From contig JALMQS010000128.1 of NCBI GenBank assembly GCA_024734495.1, positions 24,106,875-24,170,874 on the forward strand: DNA of 64,000 bases, given 5' to 3'. The stretch comes from Forficula auricularia (Eukaryota; Arthropoda; Insecta; Dermaptera; Forficulidae). Under the pieces are notes generated by a model, which saw only the letters and a list, made by a program, of their open reading frames with translations, was not told the origin of the DNA and did not search any database. Shown here one piece after another: positions 21,714 to 31,442 of the stretch. The first letter of the stretch is position 1, and the number at the start of each line of letters is the position of its first letter. The position numbers and the translations under genes are program-made.

Positions 21714-21987
21714 AAATACAAATGTTGTGTAAAACAATCTAGAAAAGTTAATTAAAAATCCAAACGAGAAATTCTCCCTTTATCAACGGGAATTTGATAA
21801 ATTCTGAAAAAATAGATGCTTTAAAAAGGAATGATAAAGCTTAACTTGGCTTTATATTTGCTTTATCATTCCTTTTTAAAGCAACTATTATTTTTTCAGA
21901 ATTTTTTAAATTCCCGTTGATAATGGGAGAATTTCTCTCGAAACGTATGGATTTTTAATTATCGTTTCTAGATTGTTTTAAACAAGA
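21714..21987. mobile_element. Inverted pair of family C hammerhead-like elements
   Basis: Long palindrome: CAAATGTTGTGTAAAACAAT..CTAGA on the left pairs with TCTAGATTGTTTTAAACAAG on the right. The inner part has GCTTTATCATTCCTTTTTAA and its complement. Right copy (plus): TTGATAA (21917-21923), extra T, stem II GGGAGA..TCTCTC, GAAAC (21940-21944), GTA. The left copy has lost its GAAAC. Confidence 0.65.
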
Positions 21988-22021
21988 TTTGTATTTGTTA
22001 AAACAATCAATAATTAACATA

Positions 22022-22180
22022 TACCTTTGAAGGAGACAATAAAAGAGTGTGTCTTCTGCTGGAATTATAAATTTATAAATTATAAATTTTTTTATTTAAT
22101 TCCAGCAGAAGACACTCTTTTGTTGTCTCCTTCAATATATAAAAATTCTGCTACCCTCGGCACAAAAACTTTCAATTTAA
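22022..22180. mobile_element. Head-to-head family A tails
   Basis: TTGAAGGAGACAATAAAAGA then GTGTGTCTTCTGCTGGAATT on one arm and the complement (AATTCCAGCAGAAGACAC, TTTTGTTGTCTCCTTCAA) on the other, about 60-bp arms. No hammerhead remains between them. The 123-codon frame 22027-22398 starts in this repeat and is not a gene. Confidence 0.65.
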
Positions 22181-22437
22181 CATATACCCTATTTGACAAA
22201 AAATTATTCCACACTAGAGAATTATTTAAAAAAATTTTAATTTCACCAAGAGTATATAGTCCAATCCAATTGAATTCTCTAGTTGTTTTAGTTTTTACTA
22301 TATCAAGTCTCAACAAGCAAAAAATTATTTGTTTTATAAAGATTCCAAATCAGACATTTGCAATGAATGTCGTCATAAGAGAGATAAATTGTGCATGACG
22401 TCAAATTTACAGTAGTAGAACCAAGATCTAAACTATA

Positions 22438-24046
22438 CAGGGTGATTCACGGTCGGTGGCACGTTAGACGTTTATGGAAAACGGAACGCAGGATTTATCT
22501 GAAAATTTAGCACCTTGCATTTTCTTACCTGTTCTATCGATCTAAAATATTTTCAGCATTGCGACGTTTCGGCTTCCATCGAAAAGTCGTAGCAACTTTA
22601 TTTTTTTAATGGAACACCCTGTATATTAACACGTTTTTAGAACCATCGTTTTATTAAAATACCTTTCTTGTTAATTTTGTCCTGTACCTATCTCTATCGG
22701 TTTTCGAGATAAAAAACAATTTGTGTTAAATATGCTCCAAAACATGGCCTCAATTAAACTTAAATAAATTAGTGCTCTCAATTCGTGAAAAGTTGATATT
22801 TTAGTGGTAGTTTAGACACACCCGAAGTATTTAATTTCGCCAAATAATCGACTCCATATTATACAGGGCGTACAAGATTACTATTATTTCATAAAAGGGT
22901 TCAAAAGTTCGTTTTTCAAATGAGACCCCCTGTATATTACTCAATAAATTGAAAGACGAAGAAAAATGCTTTAAGACGATATATCATGTCCCTATACCTA
23001 AAACATCAAGTTTTCTTAATAAAAGCGATTTTTCGTGAGAAATTACTTTTTAATGAATTTAATTTTAACTAACCATGGAAATATCAAGCTTATGACAATT
23101 TGTTGACTATTTATAAGTAACTTATAAAGAGTTTATTGACGGTGTTCAAAAAAAATCTTCCAAAATAACAGCAAATATTGATTATTAAAAGGAAGTTCTT
23201 ATGAAATTATTTATTTTGTACAAATATTGATTATTAAAACGAAGTTCTTATGAAATTATTTATTTTGTACTATAAGAACTTCGTTTGAATAATCAATATT
23301 TGCGGTCATTTTGGGAGATTTTTTTGAACACCGTCAATAAACTCTTTATAAGTTACTTATAAATAGTCAACAAATTGTCATAAGCTTGATATTTCCATGG
23401 TTAGTTAAAATTAAATTCATTAAAAAGTAATTTTTCACGAAAAAGCGCCTTTATTAAGAAAACTTGATGTTTTAGGTATAGGGACATGATATATCGTCTT
23501 AAAGCATTTTTCTTCGTCTTTCAATTTATTGAGTAATATACAGGGGGTCTCATTTGAAAAAACGAACTTTTGACCCCTTTTATGAATAACGGAAATAATA
23601 GTAATCTTAGCACGCCCTGTATAATATGGAGTCGATTTTTTGGCGTAAATTAAATACTTCGGGTGTGTCTAAACTACCACTAAAATATCAACTTTTCATG
23701 AATTGAGAGCACTAATTTATTTAAGTTTAATTAAGGCCATGTTTTGGAACATATTTAACACAAATTATTTTTTATCTCGAAAACCGATAGAGATAGGTAC
23801 AGGACAAAATTAACAAAAAAGTATTTTAATAAAACGATGGTTCTAAAAACGTGTTAATATACAGTGTGTTGCATTAAAAAAAATAAAGTTGCTACGACTT
23901 TTCGATGGAAGCCGAAACATCGCAATGCTGAAAATATTTTAGATCGATAGAACAAATATGAAAATGTAAGGTGCTAAATTTTCAGAAAAATCCTGCGTTC
24001 CGTCTTCCATAAACGTCTAACGTGCCATCGACCGTGAATCACCCTG
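22438..24046. mobile_element. 1.6-kb foldback palindromic element
   Basis: Ends CAGGGTGATTCACGGTCGGT and the complementary ACCGTGAATCACCCTG, flanked by TATA on both sides (TA or TATA duplication). Nearly the whole element is an inverted repeat of about 750-800 bp per arm around a centre at about 23275, at high identity. Within the left arm a 50-bp unit (AAATATTGATTATTAAAA..TATTTTGTA) is tandemly doubled. No coding capacity. CCCTGTATA-like blocks recur inside, suggesting nested terminus-like motifs. Confidence 0.85.
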
Positions 24047-24068
24047 TATAGTAGCTATATAGTTTTAT

Positions 24069-24220
24069 CGAGGGGTGAATTGCGATTGGAATTAGGTGTA
24101 CAGCGTCTTTGGAATTATTTGGAATTCATTAGATAATCTATTGTCATCTGTTGTCTTCTACTTGGAAATGAATGTGGAAGTGGAAGTAGGTGTACAGGAT
24201 TCTAGGTCGAGGTTCACCCC
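24069..24220. mobile_element. hAT-like MITE M, copy 2
   Basis: Starts CGAGGGGTGAATTGCGATTG and ends GTCGAGGTTCACCCC; internal sequence matches copies at 7176 and 38046. It lies only about 20 bp from the end of the foldback element. The target duplication is unclear here. Confidence 0.75.
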
Positions 24221-24785
24221 ATCGGTTAATAAAATATAAATAAATATATGGGTTATATAAATTTATATAGATTCTCGAGATCTATATAGTCTATTTGTCT
24301 AGTTTGACAATTTGTGCTACTAAGGTATATATTGAAAAAAAAAGAAATGTGAATTATCGAATTTATTTGAAATTATATATAAAATATCTTATTTGAAAGG
24401 AAAACTATATTTTAAAATATTTATTACTATTGATTAGGACTTCAAAAATGTATATCTCATAATGGAAAAAGACCTAGTCATTTTATGTAGATGTAAAAAT
24501 GTAAAATATCTTTTTTTAATTATAGAATTAGAATTAATTAAATTTAAAGATTAATTATTTAAAATTGAAGCAAGAAATAGACGATGAAGAATAGAGAGGG
24601 TCAGGTGTGAGTTGTTGGTTTCGGTTGCCCAGGGGCCGATCAATACAAAACACTTCAACTGAAAGCAAAACTCGAGCTCACGCATGTCCTGATAGAAACT
24701 TCGCTTGTTTAACGTTATAAAAAAAAGATAAATCAAAATAGGGGCGATGAACTCAACTTAAAAGTATTTAAATGTACAGCTTTTT
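24221..24785. other. Unassigned AT-rich sequence
   Basis: Nothing recognisable. The 61-codon minus-strand frame at 24551-24736 has no known motif. Confidence 0.45.
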
Positions 24786-24839
24786 CAATTTTATTTCAGA
24801 AAATCTCAAGTTAATTTCAGAAAATCCTAAATTGAAAGT

Positions 24840-25172
24840 TTTTTGCCGAGAGTAGCAGAATTTTTATATATTGAAGGAGAGAATAAAATAGTGTGTCTTC
24901 TGCTGGAATTATAAATTTTATTTATTTATAACGAGACCATAGTTTCGTAAAATAAATTATTATTAATTAAATTATTAAAATAATTATATCTTATATAAAT
25001 TAATTAATTATAAAATTAATTATTATTAATTAATTATCTTATATAAATTAATTCCTGTGAATCCATTGTAATAGACTGATGAAGAGTGGCAAAGCCCTCG
25101 AAACTATAGTCTCGTTATAAATAAATAAAATTTATAATTCCAGCAGAAGACACTCTTTTATTGTCTCCTTCA
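24840..25172. mobile_element. Inverted pair of family A hammerhead elements
   Basis: Left unit on the minus strand runs from the tail (24840-24925, AATAAAATAGTGTGTCTTCT) to GAAAC near 24952, then is truncated. The right unit on the plus strand has the complete motif at 25065-25120 and tail to 25172. Between them is a run of AATTAATTAT palindromes. Confidence 0.7.
25065..25120 (+). ncRNA. Hammerhead-like motif, family A (copy A2, best preserved)
   Basis: CTGATGA (25075-25081), extra A, stem II GAG(T)GGC-AAA-GCCCTC, GAAAC (25099-25103), TATA loop, GTC (25108-25110). Stem I: TTGTAATAGA (25065-25074) pairs with TCGTTATAA (25111-25119) over about nine pairs with one bulged A and two G-U pairs. 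Stem III would be A-U and C-G closed by the TATA loop. All core residues known to matter are present apart from the extra A. This is the best family A candidate for self-cleavage. Confidence 0.72.
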
Positions 25173-25480
25173 ATCAGAAAATCCTAATTGTATTGAGAAT
25201 TCTCAATTGAATAATAGAAAATCACAATTGGATTTCAGAAATTTAAATCCAACTTTAGAAAATCTCAATTGTATTTCAGAATTTTCAATTGAAGATTAGA
25301 AAATTTCACTTGTATTTCAAAAAATAAACATATAGGTATGAGTATATACAAGTAAACAATTGACATTTTCTGAAATTGAATTGAGATTTTTAAAATACAA
25401 TAGTGGGTTTCTAATATTCAAATGAGAATTCTGAAATACAATTATGGTTTTCTGAAATACACAAGGAAAAGGTGTAGAAA
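25173..25480. repeat. Degenerate tandem array of TCAGAAAATCYYAATTGTAT units
   Basis: Repeated units such as GAAAATCACAATTGGATTTC, GAAAATCTCAATTGTATTTC and GAAAATTTCACTTGTATTTC, period about 30-36 nt, with inverted versions after 25360. The array starts before the family A pair (24795-24836), so that pair was inserted into it. Confidence 0.6.
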
Positions 25481-25484
25481 CGTT

Positions 25485-25745
25485 TATTAAAAATCCAACC
25501 GTTTAAGGAGAAATCCTCTCTTTATCAAAGGAAATTTGAAAAAATAGTAGATTTAAAATGGAATGATGATAAAGCAACAATAAATATTTTAAATTTCTCA
25601 TTAATATTTTAAAGAATAATTAACACATTAACGAGAATTGTTTTTGATCGCGTTTTTAAACAAGATTATATCGCGGGACTACTGCTGGTTGAAGCTATTA
25701 GAGTCTACTGAGTCTTAAGTCTGCTCAAAGAGAGAATGAAAAAGA
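25485..25745. mobile_element. Family C element, minus strand, plus shared flank
   Basis: AACGTTTATTAAAAATCCAA then CTCTCTTTATCAAAGGAAAT: a minus-strand family C unit with decayed core. The following ACGAGAATTGTTTTTGATCG, TATCGCGGGACTACTGCTGG and TTGAAGCTATTAGAGTCTAC recur inverted at 44860-45090 in intron 1, so this is a longer repeat. Confidence 0.5.
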
Positions 25746-25985
25746 TGTGATCCATTTGGCTACAATCCAGCATCATTAAGCGATTAGCCCGCATGACACT
25801 CTTTATATCAAACACTGATATGGATCACCAAATGAATTTGAAATCTGAGATGTTATATATTCAATCTCTGTTATATAACATCTCAGATTTCAAATTCATT
25901 TGGTGATCCATATCAGTGCTCGATATAAAAAGTGTCATACGGGCCAATCGCGAAATGATGCTGGATTATAGCTAAATGGATCACG
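25746..25985. repeat. Palindrome with ~115-bp arms
   Basis: Left arm (TGATCCATTTGGCTACAATC, GACACTCTTTATATCAAACA, TATGGATCACCAAATGAATT) is matched by its complement on the right with few differences, around a TTCAATCTC spacer near 25862. No coding content. It could be a small foldback element. Confidence 0.75.
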
Positions 25986-26029
25986 TCAATTTTTTGCATT
26001 CTCATGTGCTTGGTTCACGGTTCTCGAGA

Positions 26030-26290
26030 CTCAGCAGATCACGGGCAGGCCTTCAAGCGAGCGGGAGAATAAGTTCGTACGCAGATGTCACCACTATCTT
26101 TGTTTGTAAAAGCTTGCGATCAAAAGAAGCTCAAAGTCTTCGTTCGACTGTGTTGATGTATTCTTTTGATATCTCCTCTACTACTTGAGAAAATTCTTTC
26201 GAGCTTCAGAGCGCCTCTTTGAGGATTCCAAAGGAATATATAAATTCGATATCATTTTCACTTAATAGACTGACAGAACAATCTTCTAGT
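26030..26290 (+). pseudogene. LINE reverse-transcriptase fragment (YADD region)
   Basis: The plus-strand frame reads ASGRISSYADVTTIFV, matching the catalytic box of non-LTR reverse transcriptases (usually SYADDTTIF). The second catalytic aspartate is valine here. Sequence after the stop can still be read as related protein (ENSFELQS). Neither the 5' nor the 3' end of the element is defined. Confidence 0.65.
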
Positions 26291-26304
26291 CTTTTTTTTT
26301 ATTA

Positions 26305-26420
26305 ATGATATTGATGTGAGAATGGAGATACACCAGAAGGTGCATCCCCTAAAGGCCTGCTATGGGATGGCCTCTCTCATCGTGAAAAGAACAGAGTAGA
26401 AGGAAAGAAGCCGGGATCAC
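26305..26420. repeat. Third copy of the TACACCAGAAGGTGCAT repeat
   Basis: AATGATATTGATGTGAGAAT then GATACACCAGAAGGTGCATC, CCTAAAGGCCTG and CATCGTGAAAAGAA, as at 15933-16010. Confidence 0.5.
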
Positions 26421-27049
26421 AAGCCAAATCTCAGAAAGTTAGATACAATCCAATTTACTAAGTTTTTTTAAGGGCTTCGAGCAGTGGTAAATTCTCCGTG
26501 CGATAAATTAGGTTAAATTTATCTCCCACTTAATAATTTATCTCCCACTTCACGATCGAATCAAATGCAGGAAACTTATGATTATAAATATTTTGAAAAT
26601 AGATAATGATAGATTTTCTTGGAGATGAAATTGCTCTGAATAAAAATACAAATATTTACGAAAAATTACTTTTCTCTAAAAATGTTTGAAAATATTAGAA
26701 TAACAGTCAATATCTAACATTTTGTTAATTGAATTTTTGTTGTTTAAAATTTTGATCATTTCTAAAATTAATATTTTTTCTGAATTCCACTCTTTATCTA
26801 TTATAAAATATTAGGATTGGAAAAGTCCTCTCTTAAATCAATTTAGTTTACAAAAATTGATTGCTTAGATTGGGAGGGGACATATAACTATAGGACAGGC
26901 AGAACAGTATTGAAAATCTAGGAGTTACGAACATAAATATTCGATTGGAACAAAAGATTCTGAGAGTATCATACAAGCTAGCATGGAACACAATTGCGAC
27001 TTTTCTAAAACCGAAATTTTAGATAAAGAGTGTAATTTAGAAAAAAGAT
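26421..27049. other. Unassigned AT-rich sequence
   Basis: No gene supported. Some stretches (26590-26760) repeat pieces seen at 13600-13690 and 27300-27480 (for instance TAATATTAG..TATTTTTAGGRAAAAAT), so part of a longer family C-associated repeat may be present. Confidence 0.4.
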
Positions 27050-27283
27050 TAATTTTTTTTTTATTTTAATTTATTTATTGTCACCGGGAACACAGTCCAT
27101 TTAGACAGTACATCAGTAAAGTGTAGTAGTGTTAGTGAGGGAGCCGAGTTTTAGCAATTCGAAATATTATATGCTAGCCAAGCTCGAACCCGGGACTCCC
27201 GCTTGAACATCGTCATCAACGATGCTGAAGCGGGCCCAGTGCCATAGCCAAATATTGTAGTATAACAACCCGACTCCCCATTA
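27050..27283 (-). mobile_element. tRNA-derived SINE, minus strand
   Basis: On the minus strand, an A-box-like TGGCTATGGCACTGGG is followed by a hairpin (CATCGTTGATGACGATG) and a B box GGTTCGAGC (27182-27190 complement), then a non-tRNA body and an A/T-rich tail ending near 27050. The composition is clearly GC-richer than its surroundings. Not a functional tRNA. Confidence 0.65.
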
Positions 27284-27540
27284 ATTTTAGAAATGATCGA
27301 AATTTTAAAACAAAAAGTGAGATATGGACTGCTTGTCTAATATCTATCAAATGTTTTTAGGGAAAAATAATTTTCTTCAATTATACTATATATTTTATAT
27401 TTTTATTCATGTTGTCATAACCTTGTTCCTCGAGACGAATAGTCAACATCGTGATCATTGTCTATTTTCAAAATATTTATTCATGATTTGCATGGTTGCT
27501 TCAAAACTTTTCAAAGCAGCAATCTTGTTTTTTTCAATTT

Positions 27541-27620
27541 CCAAAATTTTGATAAAGGGAGAATTTTTCCCGAAACGTTTGGATTTTTAATAAACGTTTC
27601 TATAACAGATTGTTTTATAA
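27541..27620 (+). ncRNA. Hammerhead-like motif and tail, family C (copy C6)
   Basis: TTGATAA (27549-27555), extra A, stem II GGGA..TCCC, GAAAC (27572-27576), GTT, then GGATTTTTAATAAACGTTTC and the family C tail GATTGTTTTATAAAAGATTT. It has the same two core changes as other family C copies. Confidence 0.5.
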
Positions 27621-28325
27621 AAGATTTGTATTGATTAATAAACTCAAAAGAACCAATAAAATTTTTTCCGGTAATATGTAAAAATGATTTAAATGATCAG
27701 AGAAGTCTAGATAAGTTTACAGGATTTAATAACTCAGATTTCAAAGTTGAGAACTTAGTCAGATAACAGATATTGGTTAACTGATACTAAAAAAAAAAGG
27801 TAAGATAAATAAAAAAATATTCCTAAGTAAAATTTAAATTTAATTTAAATTCATTTTGAACAAATTAGACCCTGTTACAGCATTCAAACTAAATGTGAAC
27901 ATAGACTGACATTACTAGAGGATAGCGTAAAAGTAAATTAAATCTGAAATTAGATAGAACATCAGGGCAGAGAAATAAAAGAAGTTAGTGGAGGATCCCA
28001 TGGTTTAAATTCTATCTTCATTCAGTACAGCGCTTCCTAAATTCATGACTTCATACCATTGCAACGTGGCAATGCAGCACATCCAGCTTGAGCAGAATGT
28101 TTGTGAACCTAGGAAAGAGGGTACTACTCCAGGAACAGTTATGCGGTCCTTATGTAAAAAAAATCTACAAAAAATTATTTTATTTTTTTAAAATGATATT
28201 GTAAAGTTATTTTTTGATAGAAAAGGAAGTATTATAGGTAACAAACCTGTACAATTAATTTTTTGTTTTTAATTATTTAAGCCTGAGGAATAAGCCTTTC
28301 AAAACCCTCAAACATCCTTTCTTTC

Positions 28326-28995
28326 TATTCATCACTCTCTTTTCTGTTCGGTAATGCAAGGGTTTGTCAAGTATTATAGGTGCTGCATTTTCTTTCAAAG
28401 TTTTCATAAAAAAAAAACTATATTCTTAAATATTTATTTTTGAGTATGTTTTATATGATTATTTTTTCTTATGGTTGCTTACTTAAAAAAAAATTATTGT
28501 ACTAGATGAAGGAGGAGGATACAGCCAAAGATGGAATCACTGGATTCAATAAAACACAAAAATTATTGTCATAAAGGAACATTTTTAGACATGACACTTT
28601 TTAGTCACTCTCTTCTGTTCGGTAATGCAAGGGTTTGTCAAGTATTATAGGTGCTGCATTTTCTTTCAAAGTTTTCATAAAAAAAAGCTATATTCTTAAA
28701 TATTTATTTTTGAGTATGTTTTATAGGATTATTTTTTCTTTTTGTTGCTTACTTAAAAAAAAAATTATTGTCATAAAGGGACACTTTTAAGTCACTCTCT
28801 TCTGTTCGGTAATGCAAGGGTTTGTCAAGAATTATAGGTGCTGCATTTTCTTTCAAAATCTTCATAAAAAAGCTATATTCTTAAATATTTATTTTTAAGG
28901 AATTTTTGAGTATATTTTTATGATTATTTTTTCTTTTGATTACTTACTTAAAAAAAAATTATTGTCATAAAGGGACATTTTTAGACATGACACTT
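28326..28995. repeat. Three-copy tandem array, ~180-bp unit
   Basis: Units start at about 28326, 28610 and 28795 and share CTGTTCGGTAATGCAAGGGT, TTGTCAAGTATTATAGGTGC, TGCATTTTCTTTCAAA and ATTCTTAAATATTTATTTTT. Unit 1 is followed by a 100-bp stretch not repeated intact (28500-28600). The array ends at AGTGTACGAAACGTCCCTTT near 29000, which mirrors the AAAGGGACATTTTTAGACAT upstream. Confidence 0.8.
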
Positions 28996-28999
28996 TTAA

Positions 29000-29380
29000 G
29001 TGTACGAAACGTCCCTTTATTAGAATTTTTTTTTTAAGTAAATTGTGTTAAGTTCCACCGAAAGAAAAAATAATAACCATTTCAAAAAGAATACCATAAA
29101 TCCTTAAATCCCTTAGAAATAAATTTAAAAGAATTGTCAAATTCAATCTTATAAATAAAATGAAATATTTGAATTTATTTAGATCAAGCATAAGAAAAAC
29201 TTAGAATTAAGTATTCCATATTGTTCATTAAATTCGAAATTTTAACAGGTGAAAAAAGATCCCCAAAAAGGTTCACAAAGTCAAAAGTGGCAAGTGAGTT
29301 TAATATTTAAAATTCATTATGTAATGGATTATACAAGCAATGAATTAAATGGTTACTAAAAATATGTAAATAGATTACTA
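29000..29380. other. Unassigned AT-rich sequence
   Basis: Nothing recognised beyond the end of the tandem array. Confidence 0.4.
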
Positions 29381-29449
29381 GTGAGGGGGGGGGGTGCAAA
29401 TCCAGGGGAGCTGAGGGTCAATATGACTAATATAGATTTAGTAAATTTA

Positions 29450-29582
29450 CTAGCTGCAAGCCCCGCCTTCGGCGGCCCTTTTACTAGCCAGGAAACTCGC
29501 CCCTGGACCCCCCCCCCCCTCCCACCAAAAAAAACATCCAGCACCCCCACTACAGACAAAACCTTAATTTTATATATATAAA
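29450..29582 (-). mobile_element. Miniature Helitron (deletion derivative)
   Basis: Minus strand. The 3' end is CTAG (29450-29453) preceded by hairpin GCCGCCGAAGGCGGGGC and TTGCAG. The 5' end is TATATATATAAAATTAAGGT then TTTGTCTG. Both ends match the 1068-bp Helitron at 62858-63925, but the interior is reduced to about 130 bp. Insertion next to A, as Helitrons do. Frames on both strands here arise from the C-rich interior. Confidence 0.75.
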
Positions 29583-29762
29583 ATTTCATTTAAATTGGTA
29601 ACCATGACGACTGTTTTTGTTGGGGGACGGACATAGGTAGGTAGGTACATACAGAGGCAGGCACAAATGCGCTTTAGTAGTATGGGATAATAAATTACAA
29701 AATAATAACAGTTGCAGGATGGCAACCCATCCAGAAAAAATGTATACCTCTTGCTATAAATA

Positions 29763-29892
29763 AATACAAATCTTTTATAGAATAATCTATATAGAAACGT
29801 ATATTTCAGGAGAAAGATAGAATTTCCGCTGAAATTTCTGAACTTTTAATAAACGTTTCTAGATTGTTGTATAAAAGATTTCTATTTATTTA
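29763..29892. mobile_element. Palindromic family C remnant
   Basis: AATACAAATCTTTTATAGAA..AGAAACGT on the left and ACGTTTCTAGATTGTTGTAT..AAAAGATTT on the right are inverted copies of the family C tail around a decayed centre. Confidence 0.55.
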
Positions 29893-30104
29893 ATATACAT
29901 TAAACAATTAATAATTTTTTTTTTCAACATAGCACCATACTAGGGATTTAAAAAAATAAAAGTCTCCCGTTTAAAATTTCTATGTTTTTTAAAAATAGAT
30001 TTTTTTCAAGTGAATAATTAGAGCCAACCTCAATTCCACCGTGAAAGATTATGTAATAGTGTATATCAAGCCAACAAAAGATAGTAAATGATACTTATAT
30101 TTTT

Positions 30105-30545
30105 ACTTTATCATACAGGGTATGGTCAAGTATTGTAATCGTGCATAAAAAAAGTGGTTTTTTCCTTCTTTTTTTTCGAAATATCTCAAAAACGGCTGAA
30201 ACTCTTTTGATTAAAAAAATTGAGCGAAACCATGGCATTTCTCTCTACAAAAAAGCTCTAATAAGTGAACATCGAAAAAATTATATTTTTCGAGATAATA
30301 ATTGTTTTGTCAAAATGTCTGTTAGTTTTAGTTAGTCTGTCTGTTAATTTGTCTGTTACTCTGTGCGTTACCAAATTTTTGTGGACGAGATAGCTCAAAA
30401 ACTAGTGTGAATATCGGAACCAAATTTCACACGTAGTTTTGGTCCATTGAGGGGCCAGGTTGTATGGTAAAGTCAAGTGGATGGCCACATCAGAACACGT
30501 CAGCTTATTTATAATAAAATTGCATTCATAATCTAATCTGACGAG
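30105..30545 (+). repeat. Dispersed repeat R, copy 1
   Basis: Shares ATACAGGGTATGGTCAAGTA, TTTCGAAATATCTCAAAAAC, TAATAAGTGAACATCGAAAA and AAATTTTTGTGGACGAGATA with copies at 31443 (+), 39088 (-) and 51400 (-). The right side has GGGGCCAGGTTGTATGGTAA. The small frame at 30141-30335 is part of the repeat. The later part resembles Helitron interiors, so R may be a Helitron relative (inference). Confidence 0.7.
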
Positions 30546-30692
30546 TTTTAGCTGAAATTATTCTGATCTATCATTTTCAATGTTTAAAAATCATTAATTT
30601 TAGAAAAAAAATATACATAATGAATTTAAAAAATCAAAAGCACCAGCCTGTTTAATTAAAATCGTTGGTACGTTTCTGTATTTTTTCATCTA

Positions 30693-31240
30693 CTAGTTCA
30701 TGATAGTAAAATTAAATGTGTACAATGTATTTATTGAATTATGTATGTATATTGTACTGGTGAGGAAAAAGAAAGACTGAAAGGAAATTAAAATAAATGA
30801 GTCTAATGTTAAAAAGAAAAGAAGAAAAACTGATTTTAAAAAGTTTGTAATATTATTATCAATATTATTAATTAGTGTCAAAGATTACAATATTTAATTC
30901 AATTGAAAACTTTATCAAGACTACGGTACGCTCTCTTGACAGTTTTGGTGATTTGGCATTTTTTGTGAGCAAACGGTTTGAACTAGATTAATCATATAAA
31001 ATAACAACTCACATTCGTTCAAGAGCTTTTAATTTAATGATTAGATTTTTTTTTATATTTAATATTTTGTGATTTTGAAGCTAGTAGGCCTATATATAAT
31101 TCCGACCTCAATTTTGTATCCAGATATACAGAAAAAAAATTATATTTAAAAATAATTCTTTTCTATATTTAAGATATTTTCTAAAGAATAAAAAAAAACT
31201 GGACTCTGAGCTATCGAGGGAAATTATTTATTGTCTCAAT
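30693..31240. other. Unassigned sequence with a short repeat S piece
   Basis: At 30905-30960 CAAGACTACGGTACGCTCTC then TTTTGGTGATTTGGC echoes the start of the AT-rich part of repeat S. The rest is unassigned. Confidence 0.4.
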
Positions 31241-31283
31241 CGATGGCTGAAGATGGTAGAAACATCTGTCAAAACGTACCAGA
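31241..31283 (+). ncRNA. Hammerhead-like motif, family G
   Basis: CTGAAGA (31247-31253), extra T, 6-bp stem II GGTAGA-AACA-TCTGTC with two wobble pairs, then AAAAC where GAAAC is expected, and GTA. A short stem I can form (TGG before, CCA after). The G-to-A change in the GAAA block would be expected to inactivate it. Confidence 0.45.
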
Positions 31284-31442
31284 AGATTTCAATAAATAGA
31301 GAGACTGGTGATTGTGATATTTTTAAACTAAAAAATATTGTGAGTAAAAATCATAGCAGACATTAATAGGATTATTAGATTAATTTATAAATAGAAGAAT
31401 ATGAAACAAAAATTTTTTAATGTATTTTTAAATAATATAAAG

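Noticed and set aside
22027..22398. 123-codon open frame
   Set aside because: It begins inside inverted family A repeat tails and shows no known motif; the codons are a by-product of AT-rich repeat sequence.
29356..29589. Frames on both strands containing Pro- or Gly-rich stretches
   Set aside because: Generated by the GC-rich hairpin and poly-C tract of the miniature Helitron.
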